DNA from: ASV31 sp965229765
GTDB taxonomy: Bacteria; Pseudomonadota; Alphaproteobacteria; Rhodobacterales; Rhodobacteraceae
Length of the DNA stretch: 64,000 nt
Reading direction: 5' to 3'
NCBI GenBank assembly: GCA_965229765.1
Contig: CBDDJT010000004.1
Location: forward strand, 1-64,000
The position numbers and the translations under genes are program-made. Positions 1 through 8,436 of this stretch are shown one piece after another. The first letter of the stretch is position 1. Each line of letters opens with the position of its first letter. The notes beneath the pieces are model-generated. The model was given only the letters and a program-made list of their open reading frames with translations, made no database searches and was not told where the DNA came from.

Positions 1-334
1 CGATGTCCCAGCGGGTGGCCAGCTGCGACGGGTCGGCGAGGCCGGCGTGCGGGTCCTCGGGCGCCTCGCGGGCCATGGCGACGGCACGCTCGGCCATCGC
101 GGCGATGGTGGCGTCCGAGGTGTCGGAGGCCGACACGTTGGCCTGCCGCCGCCCGATCAGGACGCGCAGGCCGATATCGGTGCCCTCGGCCCGCTCGGCC
201 TGTTCCAGCGCCCCGCCGCGCACGTCGATGGAGATCGAGGTGCCCTGCATGGCGATGGCGTCGGCGGCCTCGGCCCCGGCGGCACGGGCGGCATCGAGGA
301 GGCGGGCGGTGAGGGTGGACAGGGTGTCGGACAT
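1..334 (-). CDS. pmbA: PmbA/TldE-family metallopeptidase-like protein, N-terminal part
   Basis: Only the first 111 codons lie in the window; the gene runs off the left edge. The translation begins MSDTLSTLTARLLDAAR and continues through ALEQAERAEGTDIGLRVLIG and RRQANVSASDTSDATI, which matches the N-terminal domain of PmbA/TldE. These proteins pair with TldD to form a cytoplasmic protease that processes small peptides (microcin B17 maturation, CcdA turnover in E. coli). The ATG is preceded by GAAGG on the minus strand. The family assignment is confident from the conserved N-terminal pattern; the catalytic role of this copy cannot be judged because the rest is missing. Confidence 0.85.
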   Translation of the reverse strand, partial: MSDTLSTLTARLLDAARAAGAEAADAIAMQGTSISIDVRGGALEQAERAEGTDIGLRVLIGRRQANVSASDTSDATIAAMAERAVAMAREAPEDPHAGLADPSQLATRWDI

Positions 335-621
335 GAAGCGCCTTCGGGGGATGTGATGGGTCGGAGGTAGTCCCGCAACGGGGTAGGCGCAAGGCCGCAG
401 GGTGCCGGGGGCGTTCCCGGGGGTCTTCCGGGGGGCGTTCCGGGGGGCAACGTGCCGGACCTGCGCGCGCCGGGCCACGCACCGCGGTCCGAGCCGCAGG
501 AATCCGGTGCCGTTGGATGTCGGGGCGCTGGCGTGCTGGAGCGCAGCCTACGGAGCGGAAGCGTGGATCTTGTGGTGTCCGCCGGCCCGGAAGGCCGGCG
601 GACAATGGTGCCGGCGCGCGG
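335..621. other. Intergenic region with short G-rich repeats
   Basis: No convincing gene. Around 405-450 there are degenerate repeats built on GGGGGCGTTCC (copies near 407 and 430, with a variant GGGGGTCTTCC between), lying in the probable promoter/leader region of the minus-strand pmbA gene. The right end holds the hairpin listed separately as the DUF2125 gene terminator. Confidence 0.5.
577..603 (-). terminator. Hairpin downstream of the DUF2125 gene
   Basis: Perfect 11-bp stem GTCCGCCGGCC / GGCCGGCGGAC with loop CGGAA, starting 18 nt after the minus-strand stop codon at 622. No T-run follows on either strand, so it may be a 3'-end stabilising hairpin rather than a classical intrinsic terminator. 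Confidence 0.55.
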
Positions 622-2121
622 CTACTGGATCCGCTGGCCGTTGGCGAGGATCGCGCCGTCGCCCCTGACCTCGATCTTCGAGGTCAGCGTGTCGGGTCCA
701 TCGCCGGGGCGGGCGAAGAGGCCAAGCATCATGCGCGCGGCCATCGCCTGATCCTCGGGCACGAGGCCCATGCCGACAAGCTTGTCCAGAAGGCCCTGAC
801 CGCCGACCAGTTGCAGGTCGATGCCGCCCGTGGGGGCGGGGATGCCATCGAAGGTTTCCAGGTCGGAGTTGTCGAAGGTGAATGCGCCGGTGCCGGTCAG
901 TTCGGCCCCGACAAGCGACAGGGTCAGGTCGTCGAGCGACAGGGCCTGAAGCTCTCCGGGCGGGCCGGCGGGCGGGTTTTCCTGCATCTCGGGGTCCATG
1001 ATGTCGAAGAGCCAGTTGCCCTGCCCGGACAGGGCAACGACCAGCGTCGCGGGGTCGCGCGGCAGGTTCTGGCCGGGATCGACGATCATCCAGAGCATGT
1101 CGGCCACGGTCAGCCCGGCCATCGTCAGATCGGCCGAGAAATCCGACGGGGTGTCGGAGGCCTGCACCGGCAAGTCGAAGCCGAACCCAAGCTCGTCCAC
1201 GGCGGCCGTCAGTTCAGGGAACGGGATCTCCGAGCCCGAAACGGCCATGGTCAGGCCGATCGCGCCGATATCGTAGGCCATCGCGTCGGCCCCCAGCGCG
1301 GTGTAGAAGCTGCCGCCGTCCATCGCCATGTTCAGGTTGAACATCTGGTCCTCGTCCTGCACCGCAACCGCGACGGTGGCGGGGCCGTGCAGCATTTCGG
1401 CGTCGATGCTGAAACCGGCGGCCAGCATGGCGGCCATGTCGTTGCTGTCCATCATGGTCAGGACACTGTCGGTCGTTGCCTCGACATCGGCATAGTCCAG
1501 CCGGATGTCGATGATCGTGCCGTCTTCCGCGTCCGTGCCGGCGATGACCATGCCGATGGTGCCCGCGGTGATGGCGCCCGCGATCGAGGCGGCGTCACTG
1601 CCGGTGACGGTGTAGTCGCCCGTCATGTCGGTCACGGTGAACTCTATCGTGGCGCCCTGCTGAACGCCGTCCACGACGAGGCTGTCCACCGAGGCGGCGA
1701 TGCTGTCCGCCAGATAGCTGTAGCCGATGGCGTCCGCGTCGCCCGAAGCGATGATCGCAAGCCCAGAGTGGGTGACGCTGACATCGACCTGCACGCTTTC
1801 GCCGTCATCTTCCATGTCCATGGAAAAGGCATAGGTCGGCGCCAGGGTTATGGCGACGGTGCCATCGGGACGTTCCTGGAATTCCAGCGAGTCGAGCGTG
1901 CCCGTGATCGTTCCTTCTGGCGCGTCCATGGTCGTCTGTACGCCGGTCAGACGAAGCGTGTCGCCGTCAACTTCTGTCTCTGCGGTTATGGTCTGGCCAA
2001 AGGCCTCGGCCTGGGCGCGCCAGCTTTCCCAGACCTGCATGGCGGTTACATCTGCCAGTGCCGGGGTGCCCGCAACGAGGGCGAGTGCGGTGGCCGTGGC
2101 GGGGGCTGTCCACTGTTTCAT
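622..2121 (-). CDS. DUF2125 family exported protein
   Basis: A 499-residue protein with a clear signal peptide (MKQWTAPATATALALVAG followed by TPALAD), so it acts in the periplasm or outer membrane. The body is made of regularly spaced acidic beta-strand-like segments rich in Asp, Gly and Ala, typical of the DUF2125 proteins found in Rhodobacterales, whose function is unknown. The start at 2121 was chosen over an upstream ATG at 2169 because GGAAGG sits 5 nt before it and because it gives a normal signal sequence. It is divergent from the SDR gene at 2254 with about 130 bp between. Family call from memory of the pattern; no function is claimed. Confidence 0.75.
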   Translation of the reverse strand: MKQWTAPATATALALVAGTPALADVTAMQVWESWRAQAEAFGQTITAETEVDGDTLRLTGVQTTMDAPEGTITGTLDSLEFQERPDGTVAITLAPTYAFSMDMEDDGESVQVDVSVTHSGLAIIASGDADAIGYSYLADSIAASVDSLVVDGVQQGATIEFTVTDMTGDYTVTGSDAASIAGAITAGTIGMVIAGTDAEDGTIIDIRLDYADVEATTDSVLTMMDSNDMAAMLAAGFSIDAEMLHGPATVAVAVQDEDQMFNLNMAMDGGSFYTALGADAMAYDIGAIGLTMAVSGSEIPFPELTAAVDELGFGFDLPVQASDTPSDFSADLTMAGLTVADMLWMIVDPGQNLPRDPATLVVALSGQGNWLFDIMDPEMQENPPAGPPGELQALSLDDLTLSLVGAELTGTGAFTFDNSDLETFDGIPAPTGGIDLQLVGGQGLLDKLVGMGLVPEDQAMAARMMLGLFARPGDGPDTLTSKIEVRGDGAILANGQRIQ

Positions 2122-2253
2122 GGTGTCCTTCCGGGGGATTGGGCTGTTCAGATGCAAGGTTCGCGCCACAACCGCCGCGGGTCAAGTGTTTCGGACGCTG
2201 GCGCCGGTCGGCGGGCTGGGCTAGCTGTTGGGCGCATGGCAAGGGAGACAGGG

Positions 2254-3009
2254 ATGACGGACCTGACGGGCAAGACGGTGCTTATCACGGGCGCCAGCAA
2301 GGGGATTGGGGCGGCGGCGGCCCGGGTGTTTGCCGAGGCGGGCGCGAACGTGGTTCTGGTGGCGCGCAGCGGCGATGCGATCGCGGCGCTGGCGGCCGAG
2401 ATCGGCGACGCGGCGCTGGCGGTGACGGCGGACGTGGCCCGGCAGGCGGACGTTGCGGCGGCGGTGGCCGCGGCGGTGGACCGCTTCGGCGGGCTGGACG
2501 TTCTGATCAACAACGCGGGCATGGTCGATCCCATCGGCCACATGGGCGACACCGACCCCGAGGCCTGGGGCGTTGGCATCGATATCAACCTGAAAGGCGT
2601 CTATTACGGGATGCACGCGGCGCTGCCGGTGATGCTGGCGGCGGGCGGCGGCACGATCATCACCGTGTCCTCGGGCGCGGCGCACAACGCGGTCGAGGGC
2701 TGGAGCCAGTATTGCGCGGCCAAGGCGGGCGCGGCGATGCTGACGCGGTCGCTGGACAAGGAATACGCGGCACGCGGCATCCGGGCGATGGGGCTGTCGC
2801 CGGGCACGGTGGCCACGGACATGCAGCGCCAGATCAAGGCCAGCGGGATCAACCCGGTCAGCCAGCTTGACTGGTCGGTGCATATCCCGGCGGAGTGTCC
2901 TGCGCGCACGCTTCTGTGGATGTGTTCGGACAGGGCGGCAAGCTATGACGGGCAGGAGATTTCCCTGCGAGAGGACGACATCCGCCGCGCGGCGGGTCTG
3001 ATCGCATGA
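2254..3009 (+). CDS. SDR-family oxidoreductase
   Basis: A 251-aa short-chain dehydrogenase/reductase. Visible landmarks: Rossmann motif TGASKGIGAAAARV near residue 12, NNAGM (about residue 88), the catalytic Ser in TVSSGAAHN and the YCAAK catalytic Tyr/Lys motif near residue 154, then LSPGTVATDM. It should use NAD(P)(H) on an alcohol or ketone; the substrate is not evident. The ATG at 2254 has AGGGAGA upstream; a much longer open frame reading in from 517 is antisense to the DUF2125 gene and is not real coding. The last codons overlap the next gene (ATGA at 3006-3009), so the dehydrogenase and enoyl-CoA hydratase homologue are translationally coupled, suggesting an acyl-CoA or related catabolic step. 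Confidence 0.9.
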   Translation: MTDLTGKTVLITGASKGIGAAAARVFAEAGANVVLVARSGDAIAALAAEIGDAALAVTADVARQADVAAAVAAAVDRFGGLDVLINNAGMVDPIGHMGDTDPEAWGVGIDINLKGVYYGMHAALPVMLAAGGGTIITVSSGAAHNAVEGWSQYCAAKAGAAMLTRSLDKEYAARGIRAMGLSPGTVATDMQRQIKASGINPVSQLDWSVHIPAECPARTLLWMCSDRAASYDGQEISLREDDIRRAAGLIA

Positions 3010-3614
3010 TCACGGTGGCGCGCAAGGCCGGGGTCTGGACGGTCACCATCGACCGGCAGGCCAAGGCCAACGCGCTGACCCGCGCGATGCTGGGCGAACT
3101 GGCCGAGATCGCGCGGGCCGCCGAGGGCGCGGCGCGGGTGCTGGTGCTGACCGGCGCGGGCAAGGTGTTCAGCGCGGGCGCCGATCTGGACGAGGCGCGC
3201 GCGGGGCTGGCCACGGACCCGGTGTGGGAAGAGCTTTCGGGCACCATCGCGCGGCTGCCCTGCCTGACCGTTGCGGCGCTGAACGGGTCGCTGGCGGGGG
3301 GCGCGTTCGGCATGGCGCTGGCCTGTGACCTGCGGGTGGCGGTGACGGGGGCGAAGTTCTTCTACCCCGTGATGAAGCTGGGGTTCCTGCCGCAGCCGTC
3401 CGATCCCGGGCGGCTTGCCGCGCTGGTCGGGCCGTCGCGGGCCAAGCTGATCCTGATGGCGGGGGCCAAGCTGACCGCCGACGAGGCGCTGGCCTTCGGC
3501 CTTGTCGACCGGGTCTGCGGGGCGGACGAACTGGCGGCGACGATCGGGGCGCTGGCCGCCGACGCGCAGGGCGCGACGGCCGAACATGTCGCGGCGATCA
3601 AGGCGATGATCTGA
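3006..3614 (+). CDS. Enoyl-CoA hydratase/isomerase family protein
   Basis: A 202-aa crotonase-fold protein, shorter than the usual 255-265 aa. The oxyanion-hole regions FSAGADLDEAR (near residue 57) and NGSLAGGAFGMALACDLRVA (near residue 94) are present, as is the tail AFGLVDRV; what is missing relative to typical members is the C-terminal helical domain that helps trimerise. The start ATG overlaps the SDR stop, so both are one operon. The gene converges with, and its last 17 nt overlap, the oxidoreductase on the other strand. The position equivalent to the catalytic Glu pair is not obvious, so isomerase, hydratase or hydrolase activity cannot be chosen. Confidence 0.85.
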   Translation: MITVARKAGVWTVTIDRQAKANALTRAMLGELAEIARAAEGAARVLVLTGAGKVFSAGADLDEARAGLATDPVWEELSGTIARLPCLTVAALNGSLAGGAFGMALACDLRVAVTGAKFFYPVMKLGFLPQPSDPGRLAALVGPSRAKLILMAGAKLTADEALAFGLVDRVCGADELAATIGALAADAQGATAEHVAAIKAMI

Positions 3615-4593
3615 ACGTGGCCAGCGCGAGCGCCTGCTGCCAGAGCGCGTCGGGCACATCGACCGGATCGAGATGGCGGCGCGGCGTGCCGGGGATGCGG
3701 ACGCCGGGATCGTCGGCCACCGCCTGCGCCACGGTGGCAAAGCGGTCGGCCAGCGCGCCGCCATGCGCGCCCGGATCGATCAGGATGTAGTACTGGCCAA
3801 GGTCGTGCGGCGGGCCGTCGGCCAGCTTCAGCCCCTTGACGTCAAGCGAGTTGACCGAGCCCGTCAGCCCGGCGGCCAGCGCCTCGACCATCAGGCCGAG
3901 CGCCCATCCCTTGTAGCCCGCCGCCGAGACCAGCGCGCCGCCCAGCGCGGCGGCGGGGTCGGTGGTGGGCTGGCCGTCGGCATCGACGGCCCAGTTCGGC
4001 GGAATCGCCTCTCCGGCGGCCCCGGCCATGGTGATCTTGCCCAGCGCGACGGCGGCGGTCGAGAAATCGGCGTGCATCGCGGGCGGGCCGTTGACGTCGC
4101 CGGGAATGGTGATGGCGATGGGGTTGGTGCCGAGGACCGGGCGGCGCCCGCCCGGCCCGGCGACGATGGCAGAGGCATTGGTGACGCCAATGCCGATCAG
4201 ACCGGCGGCGGCGATCTGTTCGGTGAAATAGCCCAGCGACGTGCAGGTGTGCGAATGCGCCACCGCCAGCGCGGCGATGCCGTTGGCGCGCGCGGCGTCC
4301 AGCGCCACCGGCAGGGCGCGGGCAAAGGCGGGCTGGGCGAAGCCAAGCCGCGCGTCGGCGGTCACGGCGCCGGGGCGGGGGTGGTGGACCTGTGGCTCTA
4401 CCGTGCCGTTCACCCGGCCGGAGGCCAGTTGCAGGCAATAGCTTTCAAGATAGTAGAGGCCGCAGATGACGTTGCCGGTTTCCTCGGCCCTTGCGACGGC
4501 GCGGGCGACTTCGGCCGCCTGCCAGTCGCCGGCGCCGTGGGCCACCAGCGCGGCGGCGCTGGTCGTGCGGATCTGGTCGACGCTGACCTGCAT
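3598..4593 (-). CDS. Ldh_2-family (malate/lactate-type) NAD(P) oxidoreductase
   Basis: A 331-aa member of the malate/L-sulfolactate/ureidoglycolate dehydrogenase family. Family landmarks are GLIGIGVTNASA, the nucleotide-binding stretch GTNPIAITIPG, DFSTAAVALGKI and YKGWALGLMVEALAAGLTG. Where most members have the catalytic S-H-G-x-x-R motif near residue 45, this protein reads GNVICGLYYLESY, so the Ser-His pair is replaced by Ile-Cys and the Arg by Tyr. That argues for a changed substrate or mechanism. It is monocistronic as far as can be seen; GGGGGAA lies upstream of the ATG. Cytoplasmic. Confidence 0.85.
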   Translation of the reverse strand: MQVSVDQIRTTSAAALVAHGAGDWQAAEVARAVARAEETGNVICGLYYLESYCLQLASGRVNGTVEPQVHHPRPGAVTADARLGFAQPAFARALPVALDAARANGIAALAVAHSHTCTSLGYFTEQIAAAGLIGIGVTNASAIVAGPGGRRPVLGTNPIAITIPGDVNGPPAMHADFSTAAVALGKITMAGAAGEAIPPNWAVDADGQPTTDPAAALGGALVSAAGYKGWALGLMVEALAAGLTGSVNSLDVKGLKLADGPPHDLGQYYILIDPGAHGGALADRFATVAQAVADDPGVRIPGTPRRHLDPVDVPDALWQQALALATFRSSP

Positions 4594-4675
4594 GAGCGGT
4601 TCCCCCGTGGTCGCTGCCCCACCTTGCAGGGCGGTTCAGGGTGGCACCGGGGGGACAGGGTGTCAAACGACGGGG

Positions 4676-6106
4676 TCAGTTCACCACGCCGGCCGCGAGG
4701 TTGTAGACACAACCCACGCCGACGCCGAAATCCGTGTCGCGGGTGGCCGAGCCCTGACGCCAGCTGACCTTGGCCCGCAGGCGGGCGGCGTTGGGGTGGT
4801 CGGGGTAGCGGTAGGGGTAGACGTGAAACCAGCTTCCGCCAAAGTTGGTGGAGGGCCAGGCCATGCGGTTCCAGTCCTGCGTTCCCCCCTTGTACGAGCC
4901 GTTGTGGCGCTGCCGCGCCCATGGGTCGAGCACCGCGTAATCGTCGACGGCACGCAGGAACAGGTCGACGGCGGCGTGAAGCTTCTGTTCGGCCCGGGCG
5001 CTGACCGGGACGCCGGCGGCGCGCATCATCTCGAACGACATCACCGCCTCGCCGATGCTGGTGTGCTGATACCAGAGCGCCCGGTCGCCGCGCGTGGTGC
5101 GGTCGGCGATAGAGCCGTCGTCGTTCATCAGCCGGACGATCCCGTCATGCAGGCGGCGCAGGCGGTCCTGGGCCCGGGTGGTGCGCCCGGCGGCCATGTC
5201 GGCCACGGCGGTGGGCCAGTAATAGGCCATGTTCACCCCGAAATAGACGTTGCGGGGTGTGGGGATGCGGCGGGACAGGTCCGGCCCCAGCCAGCGTGTG
5301 ATGGCGGCGTGGTCACCGGCCAGCGTGTCGGGGTCGTGGTCTTGCAGAAAGGCGTGGTAGTTGCGGGCAAGCCCGGCCATCAGCATGGTCGGCATCGATC
5401 AGTCCTTGATCCCCGAGGGGTCCTGTCCATCGCTGCGGGTCCACTGGGTGCAGGCCCCGCGCGAGCTGATATAGCCATCGGGCTGCACGCAGTTGAGGGT
5501 GTCGAGAAAGGCCCCGGCGCGGGCCCAGTTGGCCAGCACGCCGATGATCCGGGTCAGCGCGGCGGCATCTTCGGTCACATAAGCCGAGACGGTGACGTCG
5601 GCCACGGTGGTGGCGAAACGCTCTGCCTCGGGCGCGCCGGGCACAGAGCTGGCGTTGTCCATGCGGGAGTTGTAGCCGCTGATCTTCAGGACGGGTGCCA
5701 TGCGCTCCAGTTCATCGAGTTGGAACGGATAGACGCGTCCGCATCCGGCGATGCGGGTATCAGGCTGGTGCTGCATGGCGCGGAACACCACGTCGCGCGG
5801 CAGGATGGCGTTGGGGCCGTATTGGAAGTCGCGCAGCGCGGCGTATTCGGCGTCGGCCTCGGCTGCCGCGCACCAGCCGGGCGCGGTGTCGGCGGTCAGG
5901 TCCGGCAGGTCGGCCCCGGTGGCGTCCAGATAGGCGCGCGCCGCCGCGCGGGTCTTGCCGCCCATCAGCCCGTCCTCGGGGCCGGCCGCGTGGCCAAGAT
6001 GGTTCAGGTAGCGCTGAACGCAGAGAACAGCGTCAGTCGCCGCAGCAGCCTGTGCGGCACAGGTAAGCCCCAGTGCGAGGGCGAACGGTCGAAGCCATCG
6101 GGGCAA
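4676..6106 (-). pseudogene. Alginate-lyase-family exported protein split by an in-frame TGA
   Basis: Two open frames, 5399-6106 and 4676-5395, lie in the same reading frame separated by a single TGA (5401-5399) and one codon. Joined, they give about 475 residues: signal peptide (RPFALALGLTCAAQAAAA), a peptidoglycan-binding-like stretch with VQRYLNHLG, then an alginate-lyase-type (alpha/alpha) domain running across the stop, with ISGYNSRMDNASS before it and NVYFGVNMAYYWPTAVADMA, ALWYQHTSIGEAVMSFEMM after it. A Trp TGG to TGA change would explain the break. The start is taken as TTG at 6106, with AAAGGA 7 nt upstream. If real, the break removes most of the catalytic domain; the downstream part could be made alone from ATG 5395 but would lack a signal peptide. 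Confidence 0.7.
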
Positions 6107-6175
6107 GGCGATGTCCTTTGGCTGTTTCGCGTCATGGGGACGCAACCACAAGCATTGCGATTCGCTGTCGGGCTG

Positions 6176-6421
6176 TCAAACGCCGCGGCCCGGAAGGTGG
6201 CGGGGCGGGGTTTGGGGGGTGTCGTCCGGGACGGGCAGGCCGATGTCGGGCAGGAGATGCGGCGCGGTTTCGGCAAGCCGTGCAAGGTCTTTGCGCATCC
6301 GGGATTCGGTGCGGGAACTGTGGGCCAGTGATTGATATATTCTCAATAGGCGGCGCAGGCGTGCGGTGGCCGGGGATGGACCAAATCTGGTAGAGGTGGG
6401 GGGCAGGCTGGTGAATGCCAT
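6176..6421 (-). CDS. Small DUF1127-like protein
   Basis: An 81-aa frame whose middle reads LRRLLRIYQSLAHSSRTESR followed by MRKDLARLAETAPHLLPDIG, resembling the short Arg-rich DUF1127 proteins of alphaproteobacteria that end in a DIGL-type motif. AAGG precedes the ATG. It sits between the split alginate-lyase gene (same strand, downstream) and the divergent LysR gene. DUF1127 proteins are often stress or phosphate regulated; nothing here shows that. The call rests on a weak pattern match and the frame could be spurious. Confidence 0.4.
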   Translation of the reverse strand: MAFTSLPPTSTRFGPSPATARLRRLLRIYQSLAHSSRTESRMRKDLARLAETAPHLLPDIGLPVPDDTPQTPPRHLPGRGV

Positions 6422-6532
6422 GATTTTCTGGCCTTTTACCGGGGTCGAACAAACCCTAGCGCGGGGCGCCGCTTGCGCTCAAACCATGTTTTTTGCCATA
6501 AGTGTTGAGAATTACTGATCCTTGGAGGGGCC

Positions 6533-7447
6533 ATGCGCCTGCCGCCGCTGAATGCACTGCGTGCCTTCGAGGCCGCCGCCCGCCACGGCGGCTATATCGG
6601 CGCGGCGGATGAGTTGTGTGTGACCCGCGGCGCGATCAGCCGGCAGGTCAAGCTTCTGGAGGAGCACCTGGGCACGGCGCTGTTTCACCGGCAGGCCAAG
6701 GGCGTTGCGCTGACGGATGCGGGGGCGCGGCTGTTGCCGGTGCTGACCGAGGCCTTCGGGCGGATCGGGGTGCAGGCGGCGCGGATCGCGGAAGGCGCGG
6801 GCGACCTGCGGGTGATCTGCCCGCCCGCCACCTCGATCCGCTGGCTTCTGCCACGGCTGGACGGGTTCCGCCGGGCGCATCCCGACATCGGCGTGCGGCT
6901 GACCACGGATTTTCACGGCGGCGGCGGGTTCGACGCGACCGAGTTCGACATCGGTTTCTCGGTGGAGCATTGGCCGAACCGCGCGCCGGGGCTTCGGGTG
7001 CAGGCGCTGTTCCCGGTGTTGCTGACGCCCGCCTGCGCGCCCGCCCTGCTGGAGCGTGCCGGGCCGATGGCGGCGCCCGGCGACCTTGCCCGCCTGACGC
7101 TGTTGCACGAAACGCCCGCGCACGCGGACTGGACCGACTGGGTGCGGGTCTTTGACGCCCTCGGGGTCGATCCGGGGGCGGGGCTGGAGTTTCCCAACCT
7201 CGACATGGCGGTGAAGGCGGCGGTGATGGGCGCGGGCGTGGTGATGGCCGACCTGGTGCTGTGCCGGGACGAGCTTGCGGCGGGCGCGCTGGTGGCGCCG
7301 TTTCCCGAGATGACCTGCGTCTCGCCGCTGGGGGCGATCTGTCTTCTGGGCCCGCGCGACCGCTGGGACGACCCGCGCGTGGCCGCGTTCCGCGCCTGGG
7401 CCATGGCCGAGGCCGCCGCCGACCGGGATATCGCGCCGCTGTCCTGA
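6533..7447 (+). CDS. LysR-family regulator, GcvA-like
   Basis: A 304-aa LysR-type transcription factor. The N-terminal winged helix-turn-helix begins RLPPLNALRAFEAAARHGGY and continues with the recognition region VTRGAISRQVKLLEEHLG, the form seen in GcvA-type members. The C-terminal two thirds form the periplasmic-binding-like effector domain (LTTDFHGGGG, EFDIGFSVEHW, MGAGVVMADLVL). Upstream sequence is AT-richer (CATGTTTTTTGCCATAAGTG) and GGAGGGG precedes the ATG. It is divergent from the small DUF1127-like gene and the split exported gene, which are possible targets. The effector is unknown. Confidence 0.9.
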   Translation: MRLPPLNALRAFEAAARHGGYIGAADELCVTRGAISRQVKLLEEHLGTALFHRQAKGVALTDAGARLLPVLTEAFGRIGVQAARIAEGAGDLRVICPPATSIRWLLPRLDGFRRAHPDIGVRLTTDFHGGGGFDATEFDIGFSVEHWPNRAPGLRVQALFPVLLTPACAPALLERAGPMAAPGDLARLTLLHETPAHADWTDWVRVFDALGVDPGAGLEFPNLDMAVKAAVMGAGVVMADLVLCRDELAAGALVAPFPEMTCVSPLGAICLLGPRDRWDDPRVAAFRAWAMAEAAADRDIAPLS

Positions 7448-7460
7448 TGCCGGAACGGCA

Positions 7461-7490
7461 AGCGCCGGCCAGATCCGGCCGGCGCTTTCG
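7461..7490. terminator. Bidirectional hairpin between convergent genes
   Basis: Stem AGCGCCGGCC (7461-7470) pairs with GGCCGGCGCT (7477-7486), loop AGATCC, followed by TTCG. It lies between the stop codons of the plus-strand LysR gene and the minus-strand 276-aa gene and could end both transcripts. Confidence 0.7.
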
Positions 7491-7507
7491 GTGAGGCTTT
7501 GCGCGGA

Positions 7508-8338
7508 TCAGGCCTGAATGACGCCCGCGGATTGCAGCAGGTCGGCCTTGAAGGGCTTCAGGTCGGTGTCATAGCCCAGTTCCTGCAGCTCCTTTTCATC
7601 AATCGCGCCGATTTCGGCCGCGTTGCGCAGGATCATCTCGGCGTCGACATCGCCGTCGTTGCTGGCCTTGAACACCGCGAACGGATCGCGCATCAGCCCG
7701 CCGATCTCGCTGGTCGAGTTGGTCAGCTGCTCTCGCAGGGCGAGCAGACCATCACGCGACATGGTGTCGATGTTCTGGAAGCCCGCCGACAGCATGGCGC
7801 GATCCTTGTAGTTGATGTTGATCTCGAACTGCGCGCCCGACTGGAGGAAGTTGTCGTTGATCGCGCGCATCTGATCGCGCATCGCCTCGGTGTTGCCCGT
7901 GTCCCCGGCGTCCATCGCGAACACCTTGTTCGCGGCCATCAGGAACAGCGGGCTTTCCGAGGCAAAGCCCTTCTGAAGATGTGATTCGTACTTTTGCGCC
8001 ATGAATTGCAGGCGATTGATGTCCGTGCCGGTGACACGATCGGTCAGGCCCAGCTTGTCAAAGGCGAACTTGGAGAACTGGGGACCATAGGACTTTGTCA
8101 GCGCGTCCTTGATCTGTGCGGCACCCTGACTGACCTTGGCCTCGCGGCGTTCGGCCCGTTCGGCGCGGGCTTCGGGATTGGTGAAGCTGAGGACGAAGTC
8201 CTTGATCTTCGTGAACGGGTTGGCGCTGTGGCCGTAGATGCCCTTTTCACCCGAGGCCCGGACACTTTGATCCCCGGTGCCGCGCAGCGACTGAGCAATT
8301 TCCATGAACGTGTTTGCACCAGCATTGACTGTCGGCAT
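7508..8338 (-). CDS. Unknown protein, candidate secreted effector next to a type III chaperone homologue
   Basis: A 276-aa soluble protein that I do not recognise. It has no signal peptide or membrane segment. Residues 1-40 are Ser/Thr/Asn/Gly-rich and look unstructured (MPTVNAGANTFMEIAQSLRG), followed by helical charged segments (NPEARAERAERREAKVSQGA) and many short helices. It lies 98 bp downstream of a gene for a CesT-like chaperone in the same orientation, the usual arrangement of chaperone and effector. Its Shine-Dalgarno sequence AAAGGA is buried in a perfect 11-bp hairpin (8343-8375), so its translation is probably controlled. No other secretion gene is in the window, so the effector idea is an inference from position and composition only. 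Confidence 0.55.
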   Translation of the reverse strand: MPTVNAGANTFMEIAQSLRGTGDQSVRASGEKGIYGHSANPFTKIKDFVLSFTNPEARAERAERREAKVSQGAAQIKDALTKSYGPQFSKFAFDKLGLTDRVTGTDINRLQFMAQKYESHLQKGFASESPLFLMAANKVFAMDAGDTGNTEAMRDQMRAINDNFLQSGAQFEININYKDRAMLSAGFQNIDTMSRDGLLALREQLTNSTSEIGGLMRDPFAVFKASNDGDVDAEMILRNAAEIGAIDEKELQELGYDTDLKPFKADLLQSAGVIQA

Positions 8339-8342
8339 CGTC

Positions 8343-8375
8343 GTATCCTTTCAAGTTCTGCCTATGAAAGGATAC
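8343..8375 (-). promoter_or_regulatory. Perfect hairpin sequestering a Shine-Dalgarno sequence
   Basis: In the minus-strand transcript, GUAUCCUUUCA (8375-8365) pairs exactly with UGAAAGGAUAC (8353-8343) across an 11-nt loop. The 3' arm contains AAAGGA, 7 nt from the AUG at 8338, so the ribosome binding site is fully base-paired in the folded state. Candidate translational switch (coupling, thermometer or protein/sRNA controlled); a DNA operator dyad is the alternative. Confidence 0.65.
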
Positions 8376-8436
8376 ATGCCTGCGAATCGCCGCCCGGGAT
8401 GTGATCGAATTCACACTGAGGTGATATTGGGGCGGA

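Noticed and set aside
517..2253. Long open plus-strand frame running into the SDR gene
   Set aside because: It lies wholly antisense to the DUF2125 gene and has biased, His/Gly/Arg-rich composition. The SDR gene has its own ribosome site and start.
5399..5401. Selenocysteine or stop-codon recoding at the internal TGA
   Set aside because: Family members do not use selenocysteine, no SECIS-like hairpin was evident directly downstream, and a single TGG to TGA change is the simplest explanation.
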